Assembly: GCA_963281255.1 (NCBI GenBank)
Contig: OY725501.1
Location: 2,953,674 to 3,017,673 of the forward strand
From: Aphrocallistes beatrix
Taxonomy: Eukaryota > Porifera > Hexactinellida > Sceptrulophora > Aphrocallistidae
DNA length: 64,000 bases
Direction: 5' to 3'
The position numbers and the translations under genes are program-made. Positions 41,994-52,893 of the stretch are shown here, piece after piece. How positions within the stretch are numbered: the stretch's first letter is position 1; the number at the start of each line of letters is the position of its first letter. The notes beneath the pieces were generated by a model. That model was not told the DNA's origin. It saw only the letters and a program-made list of their open reading frames with translations, and did not search any database.

Positions 41994-42731
41994 ATGACAC
42001 TGTTCTCCTGTCTCTCGTATGGTCTCATCGCCTACGGTCCTGTAACCTCTCTCTTCTTCATTACTCTCTTCCCCTATGCAGAGCAAGTATTGATTCTCTT
42101 AGTCTGTGCTTTCATTTGGCTTCTCTCAATATTGGTCTCTTCTCTGATTTGGATAGTCGTGCCCCCGCTTAAATCTGTGCCGGCGTTCTCTCTACCCTTC
42201 GCTGTCATTCTGCAGGAGGTGGCTCGCTACCTTACTTTCCTCATCACCAGCAAACTCTCCAACAAATTCCCAAACCCTGAATCCAGGTACAGACACAAAC
42301 TGGCGTACGCTGCAGGAACTGGATTCGGCTTTGCGACTGGACTATTTTCGTTTCTAAATGTCCTCAAGAGTTCGTACGGACCAGGAGTTGTAGGCCTCAG
42401 GGGTGAGTGGTCGTATCCGCAGTTTGTCCTGAGCTCTGCGCTTCTAACCTGCGCTTTTACACTCCTACACATCCCATGGAGTGTCATTCTATTTGACGCA
42501 TTCCATCGTAAAAAGTGGCTTTTAATGCTTGTTTCCCCTTGCACACACCTGTTACTCTCTTCTCTCACTCTTCTCAACTCTCGAATAACAGTCTGGCCGT
42601 CCCTCATAGCTGCCTACTCACTCCTGCTCCCGCTAGCTCTGCTCGCATTCTACACGGCAGGAGGGAGCCTGACACGAACACTCAAGATTTGTACTGAAAA
42701 GAAAGTACCCAACCACACTCACATACAGTAA
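41994..42731 (+). CDS. APH1: Gamma-secretase subunit APH-1
   Basis: A seven-helix scaffold subunit of gamma-secretase, the intramembrane protease for Notch, APP and other type I proteins. The 245 residues align with human APH1A from the first helix (CLSYGLIAYGPVTSLFFITLF). The GxxxG helix-packing series is kept at Gly108, Gly112 and Gly116 (AGTGFGFATG), as are the two functional histidines at 159 (LLHIPWSVILFDA) and 185 (CTHLLLSSLTLLN). GPGVVGLRG and AFYTAGGSL are also typical. The ATG at 41994 is used because codons before it in the frame lack an ATG. Single exon. Confidence 0.95.
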   Translation: MTLFSCLSYGLIAYGPVTSLFFITLFPYAEQVLILLVCAFIWLLSILVSSLIWIVVPPLKSVPAFSLPFAVILQEVARYLTFLITSKLSNKFPNPESRYRHKLAYAAGTGFGFATGLFSFLNVLKSSYGPGVVGLRGEWSYPQFVLSSALLTCAFTLLHIPWSVILFDAFHRKKWLLMLVSPCTHLLLSSLTLLNSRITVWPSLIAAYSLLLPLALLAFYTAGGSLTRTLKICTEKKVPNHTHIQ

Positions 42732-43266
42732 CTCTGTCCTGTGATTATTTGATGTATGTTTTATATGCCAAATACCAGTGTTATGATTGAATTAATATTT
42801 AATTGTTGTTAATTGAGAGATATAATATTACTTTCATGGGGGCGGGTATTTCAATTTATCTTTAGTTCTTAAAAATAGTCAATTTGATGTTACAATTTTC
42901 TTCTTTGTGGTATCATTCTAATCGTAGATTTTATTAAGAATAATATCCTCAAAATACTAAATAAATTAAAGGGTAAGAGCCCCAAATTCTAGTCATGGGG
43001 GCGGGAGGGCTAAAATATTTTAATGTGTGGGCAAGATAGTGATTTGTACTGTAGAAATCATAGCAATACAAGAGTGGAGTCTAGAATTAGTAAGTATTGA
43101 TCATATAGGCGAGACGAGCAAGATTGCCAGGTTCTAAAGAAAATCTCAGATGGCAGCTAAGAATCAGTGTTCGTGGAGCAATGGTATAATATAGTATCTT
43201 AGTTCAGTCTATAGCATACATATACGAACTAATGTGTAACATTTTGAGAGCAGAAATAGAATAGTA
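42732..43266. other. Spacer between APH-1 and the ABCC gene
   Basis: AT-rich, with the odd G-run motif CATGGGGGCGGG twice in direct orientation (about 42836 and 42998). No gene is seen; the two genes converge here. Confidence 0.4.
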
Positions 43267-46200
43267 TTATTTATTTGGATTTGAGCAAAGTTTTGTGTAA
43301 GCAGTGTGTGCAGATCTTCTCAAAACCATCTGAGTAGCGGAGTCAGTTTGTGAAACGAGTTGAGAGAGGTAAGTCTGAGAATCCTGAATTAGAAGGTATG
43401 GATGGTCCATTTCTACAATCTCTCCCTTGTCCAATACCACAATTCGGTCATAGTCAATTACTGTGTTGAGACGATGTGCAATGTTAATCACTGTCCGATC
43501 ACAGAAACTGGTCCTGAGAGTGCTCTGGATCTTGCCATCCGTGTGGTGATCGACATTCGCAGTGGCTTCGTCCACCACAAGAATGCGACTATTCTTTAGC
43601 AAGGCCCGTGCTAGACAGAACAGTTGCTTTTCACCCACCGAGAAGTTGCTGCCGTCTTCCTGTACATGAGCAAATAGTCCGCCTTTTAAGGATGAGACAA
43701 GATCTCTCAGTTTAACATGTTCCAAAGAAGACCAGATCTCCGAGTCCGAGTACTGGTCGGATGGATCCAGGTTGAATCTGAGTGTACCTGTGAATAACAT
43801 CGGATCCTGTGGGATAACGGACAATTGTGTACGGAGATGGTTCAACCTAAAGTGTGAAATGTCAACACCATCTATCAGTATCCGGCCTTTACTCAGATTT
43901 GTGAGTCGAAAGAGTGCATTGATAATAGATGACTTTCCTGCTCCGGTACGACCGACAATGCCCACTTTACTTCCTCCCACCACGTGGAAGTTAACTCCTC
44001 TGAGAACCATAGGGAGGTCTTCTGCGTACTTCAAATAGACATTTTCAAAAGTAATTGTTCCTCCATGAAACATCTCTCTATGCGTCCTCGAATCAATTTT
44101 CTTGAGGATACTTGCTTTTTTTCCAGTTTCAGGTTTGAGTTTAATGTAAGAAAGTATTCTCTCTACAGCTACCATCAAGATGTGGAGGCTGACAGCATAT
44201 AACGAAGTCAAGTAGAGTTGCACTGGAATATTCAATAAAACTTGAAATATAAGAGCGATGTTTGTATTCACTTTATAATAGTAATTTCCAACAAATGCGA
44301 TCCAGATGACAATAGAGAGAAAAGTCCGGATAATAAATGATATACGTTGAACGAACCAGGCCTCACTTGCTAACAAAGTATACCAAATCTTGGTATGTTC
44401 ATTCAGATGGTAAAGGAGATCTTTCTCAAATGTTTGTTGCATTCCAAGGGATCGAATGGTTGTCATGCCTTGTAGAGTGAGTGAAATGTGTGAGTAGAGA
44501 GGGCTTCTTGTGAGAGATTCCAACCTTCGTAGTTCTATCACAATCGGTAGACTGTAAGCAATAATTCCAACAAAAAAGAAGATTAGAATGATGACAGGTA
44601 AGATGAGTAGTTCAGAAACAATGCAAGTAGCGATGAGTGAGAAAATGATCATAAAAATCATTATCCAGTGATCGAGAAGATGACGAGGAATATCACTATC
44701 CACATATCCCACATCTTTGCTGAAACGATTTAGGATTCGTCCGCTTGGATTAATCTCGAAAAAGCGCATACATGTGTTTAAGACACTTTGGAAAAGTGTA
44801 CTGTGGAGTTTGATTGCAGCTTTCCAGGTTAGGACTATGCATGTAAACCATTCTTGGATTAGGAAGAATATCGCACCTGTTATTAAGGCAGTTATTACAA
44901 CGAAATGCTCCTTACTGCTCATTTGTACGAACCATGCTGGCGCACTAAAACTCGTTTGATTCAATACTCTAACGGTAGTATTGTCATAAGAATGAGAAAT
45001 GGCAGCAAGCCACATTAGCTTCTGAATCCACCAAATGAACAAGAGTTGAGCAGTGTTAGAGATGAATGTGAATAGCAAAAGTAGTATAGTCAACGAGATA
45101 CCTCCAACGTTGAAATACTTCAGATAAATCCAAAAATTTGTATATTTTGATTCTTCTTCGCTGAGTGCAGTTGAAATTGGTTTATTTTCTCCGGTCTGTC
45201 TCTCTTCTACCTTTATATCATCAAAATCAACCACAGGCACTTCATCATTTGATTTGCAATGGTTTTCATCTCCACTCACTCCAGTGATAAATTTCTTAGT
45301 TTTCTTAAATATCTCATCTCGTATTATTCTTCCAGTTTCGAGCACGACTATTCTGTCATTATCTCGAGCAAAGTTAGTCTGATGCGTGACTAATATAACT
45401 ACTTTATCCCGCAGGAATCTCAGAATGCATTCCTCGAATATGTGCTTGCTAACACGAGTGTCTACAGCACTTAGCGGATCATCCAGCAGATAGATGTCTG
45501 CCACTGTGTACACATTCCGTGCTAGTGCCACGCGGGCTTTCTGCCCCCCGCTCAGTGTGATTCCTCTCTCACCGACTAAAGTTAGGTCCCTTTCATTCCA
45601 TAAGTCCAAGTCATGCATCAACCCGCACACTGTTACCACTTCCCAATAGCGATCGTAGTCGAGTGCATTCCCGACTAAGATGTTATCTCTAATGCTCCCC
45701 GAGAATACCCACGATTCCTGAGGTGAATAGGCTACTCTTCCATTCACTTGTGCCATTCCTTGATGTTGTGATATCTCATCACACAGAGTCAGCAGCAAAG
45801 TAGATTTCCCACTCCCAACTGCTCCAGTCACGAATACCAAACCTGGTTCTTTGCTCACTTTCAGATTAATATTATCTAACCCTTTGGAGCGATTGGACCA
45901 TTCAACTGTTAAATCATGAATGTCTATGCAATATTTCGAATTGATGGAAGAAGTCACTCTGTTTCGAGTTTTCTTACTAACTTGAATATTGAATATTTTC
46001 GAGATTCTACTCCCGGAGATGTAGAGATCTACAGATGCGCTAACAAACGATGTGAATTGTGTAGTGGTAGTTTGTACCTGTTGATAGAGCATGAAACATA
46101 GAACAGCTCTTCCAAACTCTATCGGCGAGTCTGTAAGATAGCTGACTAGGAAGGTGGAGAAGATAGCCAATGGACTGGCTCCTTGGAGGAACAGTATATC

Positions 46201-47118
46201 AGCACTGCTACGCAGCAAAGCAAAACATAGTCCATACACCCATTCTTTTCTTCTAATTCTCTTTACATACCACCTTGTTAATTTTTCCCAACCAAACATT
46301 TTGACTACTCGCATGTTCTTAATCACCTGATTGATGAACTTGACTCTTTCATCTGTGAATGCTAAGTTTTTAGATTTTAATTTCGCTAACATAGGTGTTG
46401 CAGAAACCATTATAATAATGTTGGTGCAAATTACTACAAGGCCAACGAGTCCAATCGGTCCAACGAGAAAATATATTAAAAGAATGGACCCAAGAAAATT
46501 AAGTCCAAATCCAAATATGCCCATTAGTCTGATGTGTATATACTCAAAGCTTCTTATATCATTTGCTACCACGTTCATAAAACGTCCAATTGATATCTCA
46601 CTTAGTACATCTTGTGGTAAAGAGAGAGATTTCTGAAAGAGAGCGATAGTACATTGAGTCAAAATTTTTATGTCGACTAAAAAGCTGGAGTAATTATATT
46701 TTGCATTAGCTATCGCACCAATATACGAGACAACAGTGAATACACAGCAATATATGATTCCTTTCGTTGCAATCCTGTCACCGTATAAATCTGGATCAAT
46801 GGCGATCTCTAAGATTAACCATCCCATCACAATAGTACACAACTCACACAGATTTGATAGAATCAAATACATCCCGCCAATAATGAATTCACAAATATTC
46901 TCTTTCATAATAGCGAGGAACAGGAAAGGAATTTTCTGAGAAGACAATCTCTTCTGCAGATCTTCCTTCATTTTTCCAACCTGTAAATTGGATGGCAGAT
47001 TGGGAATGTCTTGCGACCGAATTTTTCTTTTATATCCTTTAAATATTAGAGGTTCCATCCATAGGAATAGAAGTTTGGACAAGTAGTTCCCTCGGATATC
47101 TTTCTGGTTGTTTTGCAT
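43267..47118 (-). CDS. ABC transporter subfamily C (MRP4-like, no TMD0)
   Basis: A full-length exporter of 1283 residues with two membrane domains and two ATPase domains, the size of the short MRPs (ABCC4/5 type) that export organic anions, cyclic nucleotides and conjugates. The first helical block (about 70-385) includes GRFMNVVANDIRSFEY and MRVVKMFGWEK. NBD1 has Walker A VGSGKST near 430, LSGGQKARVALARN near 521 and LLDDPLSAVD. NBD2 has Walker A GRTGAGKSS near 1058, signature FSVGEKQLFCLARA near 1160 and VVDEATANVD. NBD1 has Asp in place of the catalytic Glu after Walker B, the usual asymmetry of ABCC. FSKDVGYVDSDIP in the second block is MRP4-like. AT-rich single exon; substrate unknown. 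Confidence 0.93.
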   Translation of the reverse strand: MQNNQKDIRGNYLSKLLFLWMEPLIFKGYKRKIRSQDIPNLPSNLQVGKMKEDLQKRLSSQKIPFLFLAIMKENICEFIIGGMYLILSNLCELCTIVMGWLILEIAIDPDLYGDRIATKGIIYCCVFTVVSYIGAIANAKYNYSSFLVDIKILTQCTIALFQKSLSLPQDVLSEISIGRFMNVVANDIRSFEYIHIRLMGIFGFGLNFLGSILLIYFLVGPIGLVGLVVICTNIIIMVSATPMLAKLKSKNLAFTDERVKFINQVIKNMRVVKMFGWEKLTRWYVKRIRRKEWVYGLCFALLRSSADILFLQGASPLAIFSTFLVSYLTDSPIEFGRAVLCFMLYQQVQTTTTQFTSFVSASVDLYISGSRISKIFNIQVSKKTRNRVTSSINSKYCIDIHDLTVEWSNRSKGLDNINLKVSKEPGLVFVTGAVGSGKSTLLLTLCDEISQHQGMAQVNGRVAYSPQESWVFSGSIRDNILVGNALDYDRYWEVVTVCGLMHDLDLWNERDLTLVGERGITLSGGQKARVALARNVYTVADIYLLDDPLSAVDTRVSKHIFEECILRFLRDKVVILVTHQTNFARDNDRIVVLETGRIIRDEIFKKTKKFITGVSGDENHCKSNDEVPVVDFDDIKVEERQTGENKPISTALSEEESKYTNFWIYLKYFNVGGISLTILLLLFTFISNTAQLLFIWWIQKLMWLAAISHSYDNTTVRVLNQTSFSAPAWFVQMSSKEHFVVITALITGAIFFLIQEWFTCIVLTWKAAIKLHSTLFQSVLNTCMRFFEINPSGRILNRFSKDVGYVDSDIPRHLLDHWIMIFMIIFSLIATCIVSELLILPVIILIFFFVGIIAYSLPIVIELRRLESLTRSPLYSHISLTLQGMTTIRSLGMQQTFEKDLLYHLNEHTKIWYTLLASEAWFVQRISFIIRTFLSIVIWIAFVGNYYYKVNTNIALIFQVLLNIPVQLYLTSLYAVSLHILMVAVERILSYIKLKPETGKKASILKKIDSRTHREMFHGGTITFENVYLKYAEDLPMVLRGVNFHVVGGSKVGIVGRTGAGKSSIINALFRLTNLSKGRILIDGVDISHFRLNHLRTQLSVIPQDPMLFTGTLRFNLDPSDQYSDSEIWSSLEHVKLRDLVSSLKGGLFAHVQEDGSNFSVGEKQLFCLARALLKNSRILVVDEATANVDHHTDGKIQSTLRTSFCDRTVINIAHRLNTVIDYDRIVVLDKGEIVEMDHPYLLIQDSQTYLSQLVSQTDSATQMVLRRSAHTAYTKLCSNPNK

Positions 47119-48872
47119 TTTTGAATGTTTTAGTTCAATTGCATTTACTATTTCAAAAAACTTTGTTCCTAATCATGCTATTTATTCTCGTTGCAAATGC
47201 ATATTGATTAAAGGAAAAAAACTGATTTAATAATCTTACGAGTGCAACACGAGCCTAGTGACACAATTAAGAATATTTCTATAGACTATTGTCAGTACTT
47301 ATTTGTCATAATGTGTTTTTGTTTTCAGAGGTTACAAGGTAGTACTAACTGACACCAACGGCTTCTCATCATTACAATCCAGAAAATATACATGTCAACC
47401 TGAGCCATGATAAAAGCGGGGCGTGGCGTTGAATTTCTCGGGATATGGCGGGACGCAATATGAAAGTACGAGTATTATACATGGAATTAAATAAAACCAC
47501 ACACGATGGAGAAATTTCGCTAAAAACGGTATACTGGTGAAAATGTGTTCAATGGAAGAGTGAGAAAAGCAGGACGTTCCACCAAAAAACGGGACTTTAG
47601 CTTGTATGCCAAGGGTTTACATGTATGTTGGAGCGGCCAGGTTGGAAAAAAATCATGATTTAAAAAAAAAAATCAAAAATCATGATTTATTTGATTTAAA
47701 TCAGATTTATTTGATTTAAATTAGATTTTTATATATTTATATCTATAATCATTTTGTCTTCTGTTTATTTTTATTTCATAATCAAGTAGAATTCTAGAAT
47801 AAATTTAACATTATCTACGTATAATATAATGTTTTAATCTAAGTTGACTAATTCATTGAAATATGATGAAGAATTATGAATTATTCAATTAGTGAATTAT
47901 TCAAAATCTCAAACATTAGTGCAGATTCTATGCCCAAAAGTGGTTAAAAGGTTGCTCATGTTATATACCTCTAACATTGCTCAGTCCCTAAGCAAAATAT
48001 CAAATATTTTTCGGGATAAATTTCGAATATCATATTTTCGAAGTTATATGATAAATTATTTGTCTATTTTTGTTTACAATAGATACATAAAGTAAACAAA
48101 TCTCCAAAATACAGCAGAAACTTGCTTTTAACCGTTGACATAGTGATTTGAGAGGATGTAGATTTTTAGCTTTTGAATTTGGCACTTTTAAAACTATATT
48201 ACCATATTTTCACTTTTCTTTGTTCACAGTTGTACAATGAAGGAACTGACAACTTTTGTTTCATAATTTGCTTCTTCTATTTTGTCGTTTTAGAAAGATA
48301 AATTCGCTCCGAGGACTCCCCCTCATCGGTGTGACTTGGCTCTGCTTACTGGGTGGGCCTATTCCTGGCAGGGTGGGTGTGCTCTATAATTTTGTATTAT
48401 CAGTCTGCCAGTTTGGGGGAGGGGGTCCTAGGCACCCCAGAACCCCTTTCCTTGTGCCACTGGGGAGCTGACGATTAGATTATGGTATTATATATTATAT
48501 TTTAATCAAGATCTCTTCAAAGGTAAAATTTTATTTAGGTGTGAAACAGAACATCAAATGTATAATTATCGATAGGTATTAGTGCAAATAAAGTCCGTCT
48601 CCAACTCGTTTATCAAATCATGACACGATATGTGAGATCATAACAAAGTATTAGCTTTGTCTTGTAGTAGTTAGCTCAATATGATCTAATTGGGTGTGGT
48701 TAGGAAGCTGTGGCACTGATTCTTAACTCTGACCTCACCGCATAAAACACTACTGTCTTAAAGACATACGTATTTGTATGCACTATTAATTCATTCCTCG
48801 CAAGGCATTACATGCCCTTAGAGATTATACCTAACTCAATGAACATGTACCAGTTAGAATCACTCTCTAGCC
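47119..48872. other. Intergenic DNA upstream of the ABCC gene
   Basis: No gene is recognised. About 47645-47730 is low-complexity AT sequence with several ATTTGATTTAAAT and TCATGATTT repeats. About 48290-48480 is a GC-richer island with CTGCCAGTTTGGGGGAGGGG that may be a transposon fragment, but I could not assign it. Confidence 0.4.
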
Positions 48873-49090
48873 CAGTGGCGGTCAACCTTACTCCTTAAGT
48901 CCAGGCCCGGCGGAAGCAACTTTTTATTGGTCCGGCCAAAGCGAAAGTTGCTCCGGCCAAAAGCAAATTTGCATATGAAAATAAGCCATAATGGCATAAA
49001 ATTGGTCCGGCCAAAGCCGGACCAGTTCCGCCCGCCCTAAGTGAGCCACAATTGGGGCCCGCGAGACCCCTGGCGGCCCCCAAAATCCCA
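48873..49090. mobile_element. hAT-like end with a nested GC-rich inverted-repeat element
   Basis: CAGTGGCGGTCAACCTTA at 48873 has the form of a hAT 5' terminus. Inside it, 48902 to about 49036 is bounded by imperfect inverted ends (CAGGCCCGGCGGAA and TTCCGCCCGC) with near-duplicate flanks CTTAAGTC and CCTAAGTG. It contains four TCCGGCCAAA motifs and an AT core. The right end of the outer element is not clear. Confidence 0.45.
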
Positions 49091-49353
49091 AAATCTGAAA
49101 TTGTTAATCAATGAGACATTTGGGAGCTATAATAACTAAGGAAATACATTGAATCGCCCCAATTACATTATGATGGTAGAAAATATATGATATTTAGCAT
49201 CAATTAAATCCACCTATTCTTTCTATACATTTTACATACGTCCGAAATTAGGAATTTTCGAATCTATATACAAGCACGTACAAGCTTATATATAATAATA
49301 ATTTTGTTTGTTTTCGTTTAAATGTAAAATGTATAAGACAAGTTAAATCTTAG

Positions 49354-50751
49354 ATGGCATCAGTGGCCCCACCACCAGATGATCAGCAGTTCTATGATGC
49401 GGAGTCAGATGGAGCGGCTCAGAATTACGAGATCAATTTCACAGAGAAGATGACAAATGAGAGGGACTTGCTGAAACATATTTTCAGAGAGCTTCACGAT
49501 CTCCTCACAGCGAGAGAGCAGGAACTGCTGGATGTCCTGGATACCGTTGGACAGAAGATAGGACGAGCTATAGGGGAACGACAACAGCAGTTAGACAAGT
49601 TGCACCAGACTCTTGCCGAGCTCTCTGTCAATTTGAAAGACAACCAAATGCTGAGCACTTTACACGAGTCACAGAAGCCTGTTCTCAGACTTATCAACCA
49701 GTTAGGAGAAGAGTGTGATAAGATATCCAAGATAGGTGTGAAGGCACTCGTTACTTCTCTCCAGGAAGAGATCCGTCAGTTCGGGAAGATCGAGTACGAG
49801 TTTGAAGAAGAGCCCAGCTGGGTCCACCTGGACCGAATCAATTCAATTAGCGCTGTGGAAGCGTCAGAGCTGTACAAGAACCGGACTAGTCCGACCTGGG
49901 TGGCGAAAATTCCAACTGAATCCAAGTTCATCATGAAATCTGGCCTCATTCCTACACGACAACTCGCGATTAATCGAGCGGGCAACCAGGTGGCTCTGGC
50001 AGACAAGTCCCAAGAGTGCATTCATATCTTCATGCAAGACGGGACCTACTTTAACTGTATAAAACCCAGCATTGGTCCCCCTCAGGGGGTCGTGTTCCAT
50101 TCCGATTCTCTCTTTGTGACGTCACCAAGCATACTGGCTCAGATCAGCATGGATGATTGGGTCGTTAAGTCGACCTATCAAGAGAAGAACTTCGCTTTCA
50201 GTGTGCTGGACAGCTGGAGTGACAACGTGTACGCGTGTCTCCCTGACAGCGTAGCGGTAGCTATATTCGGCAGTGGGGCGTTGGACTACAAAGGATTGGT
50301 GAGTTTCCAGGTTGAGAATGTTAACAAAGACCGCACAATCAGCGATTTCAAGGTGGTGGGGGGCTGCTATTACGTGCTGTTCTGCCACTCGCAGGGTTGG
50401 CTGTCCGAGTTCTCTCTCTTCAAGAAGGAGGAGTCTCCCCTCCAGGTCTACTCCGGCGAGGGGATACACATCCGCTCAATCGCATCAGGAGAGAATCTGA
50501 AAGCCCCCGCTTACTTCTGTTTCGATGAGTACAACAACATCCTCGTGACCAATATCGGCATCTTCCATGATGAGATCGTCATTCTCTCTGAGGACGGTAG
50601 CCTCATAGGTTCTGTAGGGAAGTTTTGGTTGTTCGGCCTTCTTCAGCCGACGAAGAGTGTGTGTAACCCTACCGGGATCGTCTGTACTGCTAATGGGGTC
50701 ATACTGGTTGCTTGCACGTTTACGAACTATCCTGTCCTGCAAGCCTACTAG
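49354..50751 (+). CDS. Coiled-coil plus NHL-like beta-propeller protein (TRIM-like, no RING)
   Basis: A 465-residue protein I cannot name. Residues about 25-150 are strongly helical with heptad character (ERDLLKHIFRELHDLLTAREQELLD, RQQQLDKLHQTLAELS), like the B-box C-terminal coiled coil of TRIM proteins. Residues about 180-460 form short beta-rich repeats (RQLAINRAGNQVALADKSQECIHIF, GPPQGVVFHSDSLFVTS, AYFCFDEYNNILVTN, NPTGIVCTANGVILVA) typical of NHL-type six-blade propellers. No RING or B-box cysteines precede the coiled coil. The start ATG is followed by an acidic, disordered-looking stretch. It could be a truncated TRIM2/3/56/71-like paralogue or a scaffold. Single exon. Confidence 0.75.
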   Translation: MASVAPPPDDQQFYDAESDGAAQNYEINFTEKMTNERDLLKHIFRELHDLLTAREQELLDVLDTVGQKIGRAIGERQQQLDKLHQTLAELSVNLKDNQMLSTLHESQKPVLRLINQLGEECDKISKIGVKALVTSLQEEIRQFGKIEYEFEEEPSWVHLDRINSISAVEASELYKNRTSPTWVAKIPTESKFIMKSGLIPTRQLAINRAGNQVALADKSQECIHIFMQDGTYFNCIKPSIGPPQGVVFHSDSLFVTSPSILAQISMDDWVVKSTYQEKNFAFSVLDSWSDNVYACLPDSVAVAIFGSGALDYKGLVSFQVENVNKDRTISDFKVVGGCYYVLFCHSQGWLSEFSLFKKEESPLQVYSGEGIHIRSIASGENLKAPAYFCFDEYNNILVTNIGIFHDEIVILSEDGSLIGSVGKFWLFGLLQPTKSVCNPTGIVCTANGVILVACTFTNYPVLQAY

Positions 50752-51707
50752 CTCACCCATCCCATCCCAGTTAGTTCAGTTGCTAGCTGCTACTGTAGAG
50801 AGAACGTTTCTGGAACTCTTTATTAATTAAGATATAGATTATAGAATCCGCTTCTACGATGCTACACTTGCAATTTTAGTCAATATTAGCTTGTATGTAT
50901 ACATCTATTACACTTGTACAGAGGATAATCAGCAGTAATCACACAGATCTATTCATTAATTCATACAGTATTTTATTGCAATGTATGCGTTTACTCTAAC
51001 TACAGGTGACTCCGCTTAATCGGGAAACTGGTCCCGGATATTTTGTCCCGATTAAGCGGAGTTATACATATTTCCACTTACTACTATGTTCAGTCCTACG
51101 CGTACTCACATATTTTCTATATAGTTGTTGCGGAATCAGTGGCAGCAGACCCCTGTTCAAACCTGTTCAAGCTCAAAGGAACAAAAAAAAATGAAAAATA
51201 ATATTTACAAATCTATTGAAGGGCAGGGAGCTGTACAGTGGAGCTCACTGTGGTAAAGGAATGAGATACAATATATTATAAATCTACAAACCCATTTGGG
51301 TGTTTATAAGAAATTATAAGCAAGGCTGCCTCGTAAAGAAGTCTATGCTTATAAATGTGCTCAACCCCCGAAGAAGCAATAGCCTGGCTATTATATGTAT
51401 TCTTTGATTTAGAAGTATACTATTAGTTAACAAATTAATAATGTGAGGAATCCCACCTCCCCCCATTTTTTTTCCGAATTTTTCTTTTTTATATTATAAG
51501 TTTTTTATTTAGAGTTTTATACACCTTTTCCGTTTTATCGTCCGCAAGAGGTGGACTTTTAAGGGAATAACTTCAGGATCCATATTATTAGCAATTACCA
51601 TTGGTTTATCCAACATTATATTGCATAATCCGATAATCTAGTAATCCGACATTTTATGCCGCAACGAGTATCTTTATTATGTACAAGTTCGACTATACTC
51701 TAGACCA
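50752..51707. other. Spacer with a Tigger-like palindrome
   Basis: At 51009-51062 the arms ACTCCGCTTAATCGGGA and TCCCGATTAAGCGGAGT form a 17-bp perfect inverted repeat around a ~20-base loop. ACTCCGCTTAATCGG-like ends are typical of pogo/Tigger elements, so this is probably a small solo-end remnant. The remainder is AT-rich without a gene. Confidence 0.55.
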
Positions 51708-52137
51708 TAGACTCCTTTAACTAAGGACTGGAGGGTCTCATACTCGGGTCCTGTAACTTGAGTCTATTGCCTATCACTATAACTAGTCATTATTTCGGTG
51801 AGAAATGTATTATTGTTAAATAGGAAGTCGCATATGGCGAATTCATTGGTCACATTGGAATACTTGAAATATTTGTGGTTCTGCGGTTTCACACCTTTCC
51901 ATAAATGGTAATAATGTTGATAACTTGGAATTGGTTAGCGTTAGACATGGGAAATGTATTATTATTGAATAGGAAGTCATATATAAAGAATCAATTGGGC
52001 ATATCGACTTATCCTAAATGCTTCTAGTTTTTTTTTATTTTTGCGGTTTTCACAACTCCATATATGGTCATATTAGACTTCTTTAGAGAAGGACTGAAGC
52101 CTCCCATGCTCGTGGTTTGTAATTTGAGTCGGAAGAA
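51708..52137 (+). repeat. Degenerate direct repeats
   Basis: GAAATGTATTATTGTTAAATAGGAAGTC (about 51801) recurs at about 51950. The block TAAGGACTGGAGG...AACTTGAGTC (about 51721-51765) recurs, diverged, near 52090-52135. This looks like an old duplicated repeat; origin unknown. Confidence 0.5.
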
Positions 52138-52164
52138 TTAACTTGAGTCCTGGGCTAAAATGAC

Positions 52165-52407
52165 TTCTAGAAGGGCTAGAGACACGATCTCGGGTCCATA
52201 TAGAGGATTTTGAGGACGGCGAGTTCTATTATCAACACCGCCTGGTGTCATCTTAAAGGTCCAAAAGTCATATATTTAAAGGTTAAATGGGTGGATTTAG
52301 GTAATGTTTGCCCATTTTATCTGTCTAACTAATAAATGGTGAGAGATGACTGATTGTAATGAGACGCAGTAGTGTATTGGAGCCCAAATGTGATATTTAT
52401 TGTCCTA
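52165..52407 (+). repeat. Left arm of a long interrupted inverted repeat
   Basis: These ~243 bases, from TCTAGAAGGGCTAGAGACAC to TGATATTTATTGTCCTA, recur in reverse complement at 53486-54135. There a 408-bp hAT-like insertion splits them. The left arm keeps the uninterrupted site GTCTAACT. Confidence 0.9.
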
Positions 52408-52496
52408 TATTTAATTACATATACATTATATTCATATCACAGCACAATGTCTATTACAACTAAAATTGTAAACTTGCAAACACTCATTAATTAACC

Positions 52497-52607
52497 CTAC
52501 TTGGACTTGGGGTCAAAGGTATAAATAGAAAATTCCCACTTTCATTTTCACTTTCAGTTCACTTTCAATTAACTTTCACTTTCACTTCAACATTCCAAGT
52601 CCAATTA
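52497..52607. promoter_or_regulatory. TATA module with ISRE-like GAAA array (left copy)
   Basis: TATAAATAGA at 52520 is followed by a ~52-bp tract of ACTTTCA-type units (52537-52588). Read on the minus strand the tract is GAAA-rich, with GAAAGTGAAAGT, which fits the interferon-stimulated response element consensus GAAANNGAAA. Next to it is GGGAATTTTC, one base off a kappa-B consensus. The same module occurs inverted at 54881-54985 with TATA and array conserved. Regulatory function is an inference; it may be a transposon's own promoter. Confidence 0.45.
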
Positions 52608-52624
52608 GAGTTAAGCATGACATT

Positions 52625-52759
52625 ATGCCAGAATCTAGTTCTCGTGTGCTTGATTGCGACAAAAATTGTACAACTTCCGAAAATCCAGCTGAGCGAAGTG
52701 AACTCATTGACGAGATCACTCCTCAAGACACTCAAGAACTCTTGAGGCCTGATGATTGA
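52625..52759 (+). CDS. Small acidic ORF (44 aa) downstream of the TATA/GAAA module
   Basis: ATG at 52625 opens a 44-codon frame beginning MPESSSRVLDCDKNCTTSEN and ending ELLRPDD. An overlapping frame from the ATG at 52617 gives a 42-residue peptide with a hydrophobic start (LVLVCLIA). Neither resembles a known family. Only the position, about 100 bases after a good TATA box, argues for either; chance frames are quite possible. Confidence 0.15.
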   Translation: MPESSSRVLDCDKNCTTSENPAERSELIDEITPQDTQELLRPDD

Positions 52760-52893
52760 ATGAGGCCTGATGACCCTTAAGCATAAAGTTGTTTATTTGG
52801 CCGGATACCTTGTTTATTTACCAAGCTAAAATGGGTTGCCGCTTTCAGTTTTGCTGAGCTATTGTGCATATAATGTTTATGTAATCACATTTA

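Noticed and set aside
48256..48471. 71-codon frame in the GC-richer island
   Set aside because: Short, no recognisable family, likely chance frame in repeat-derived DNA.
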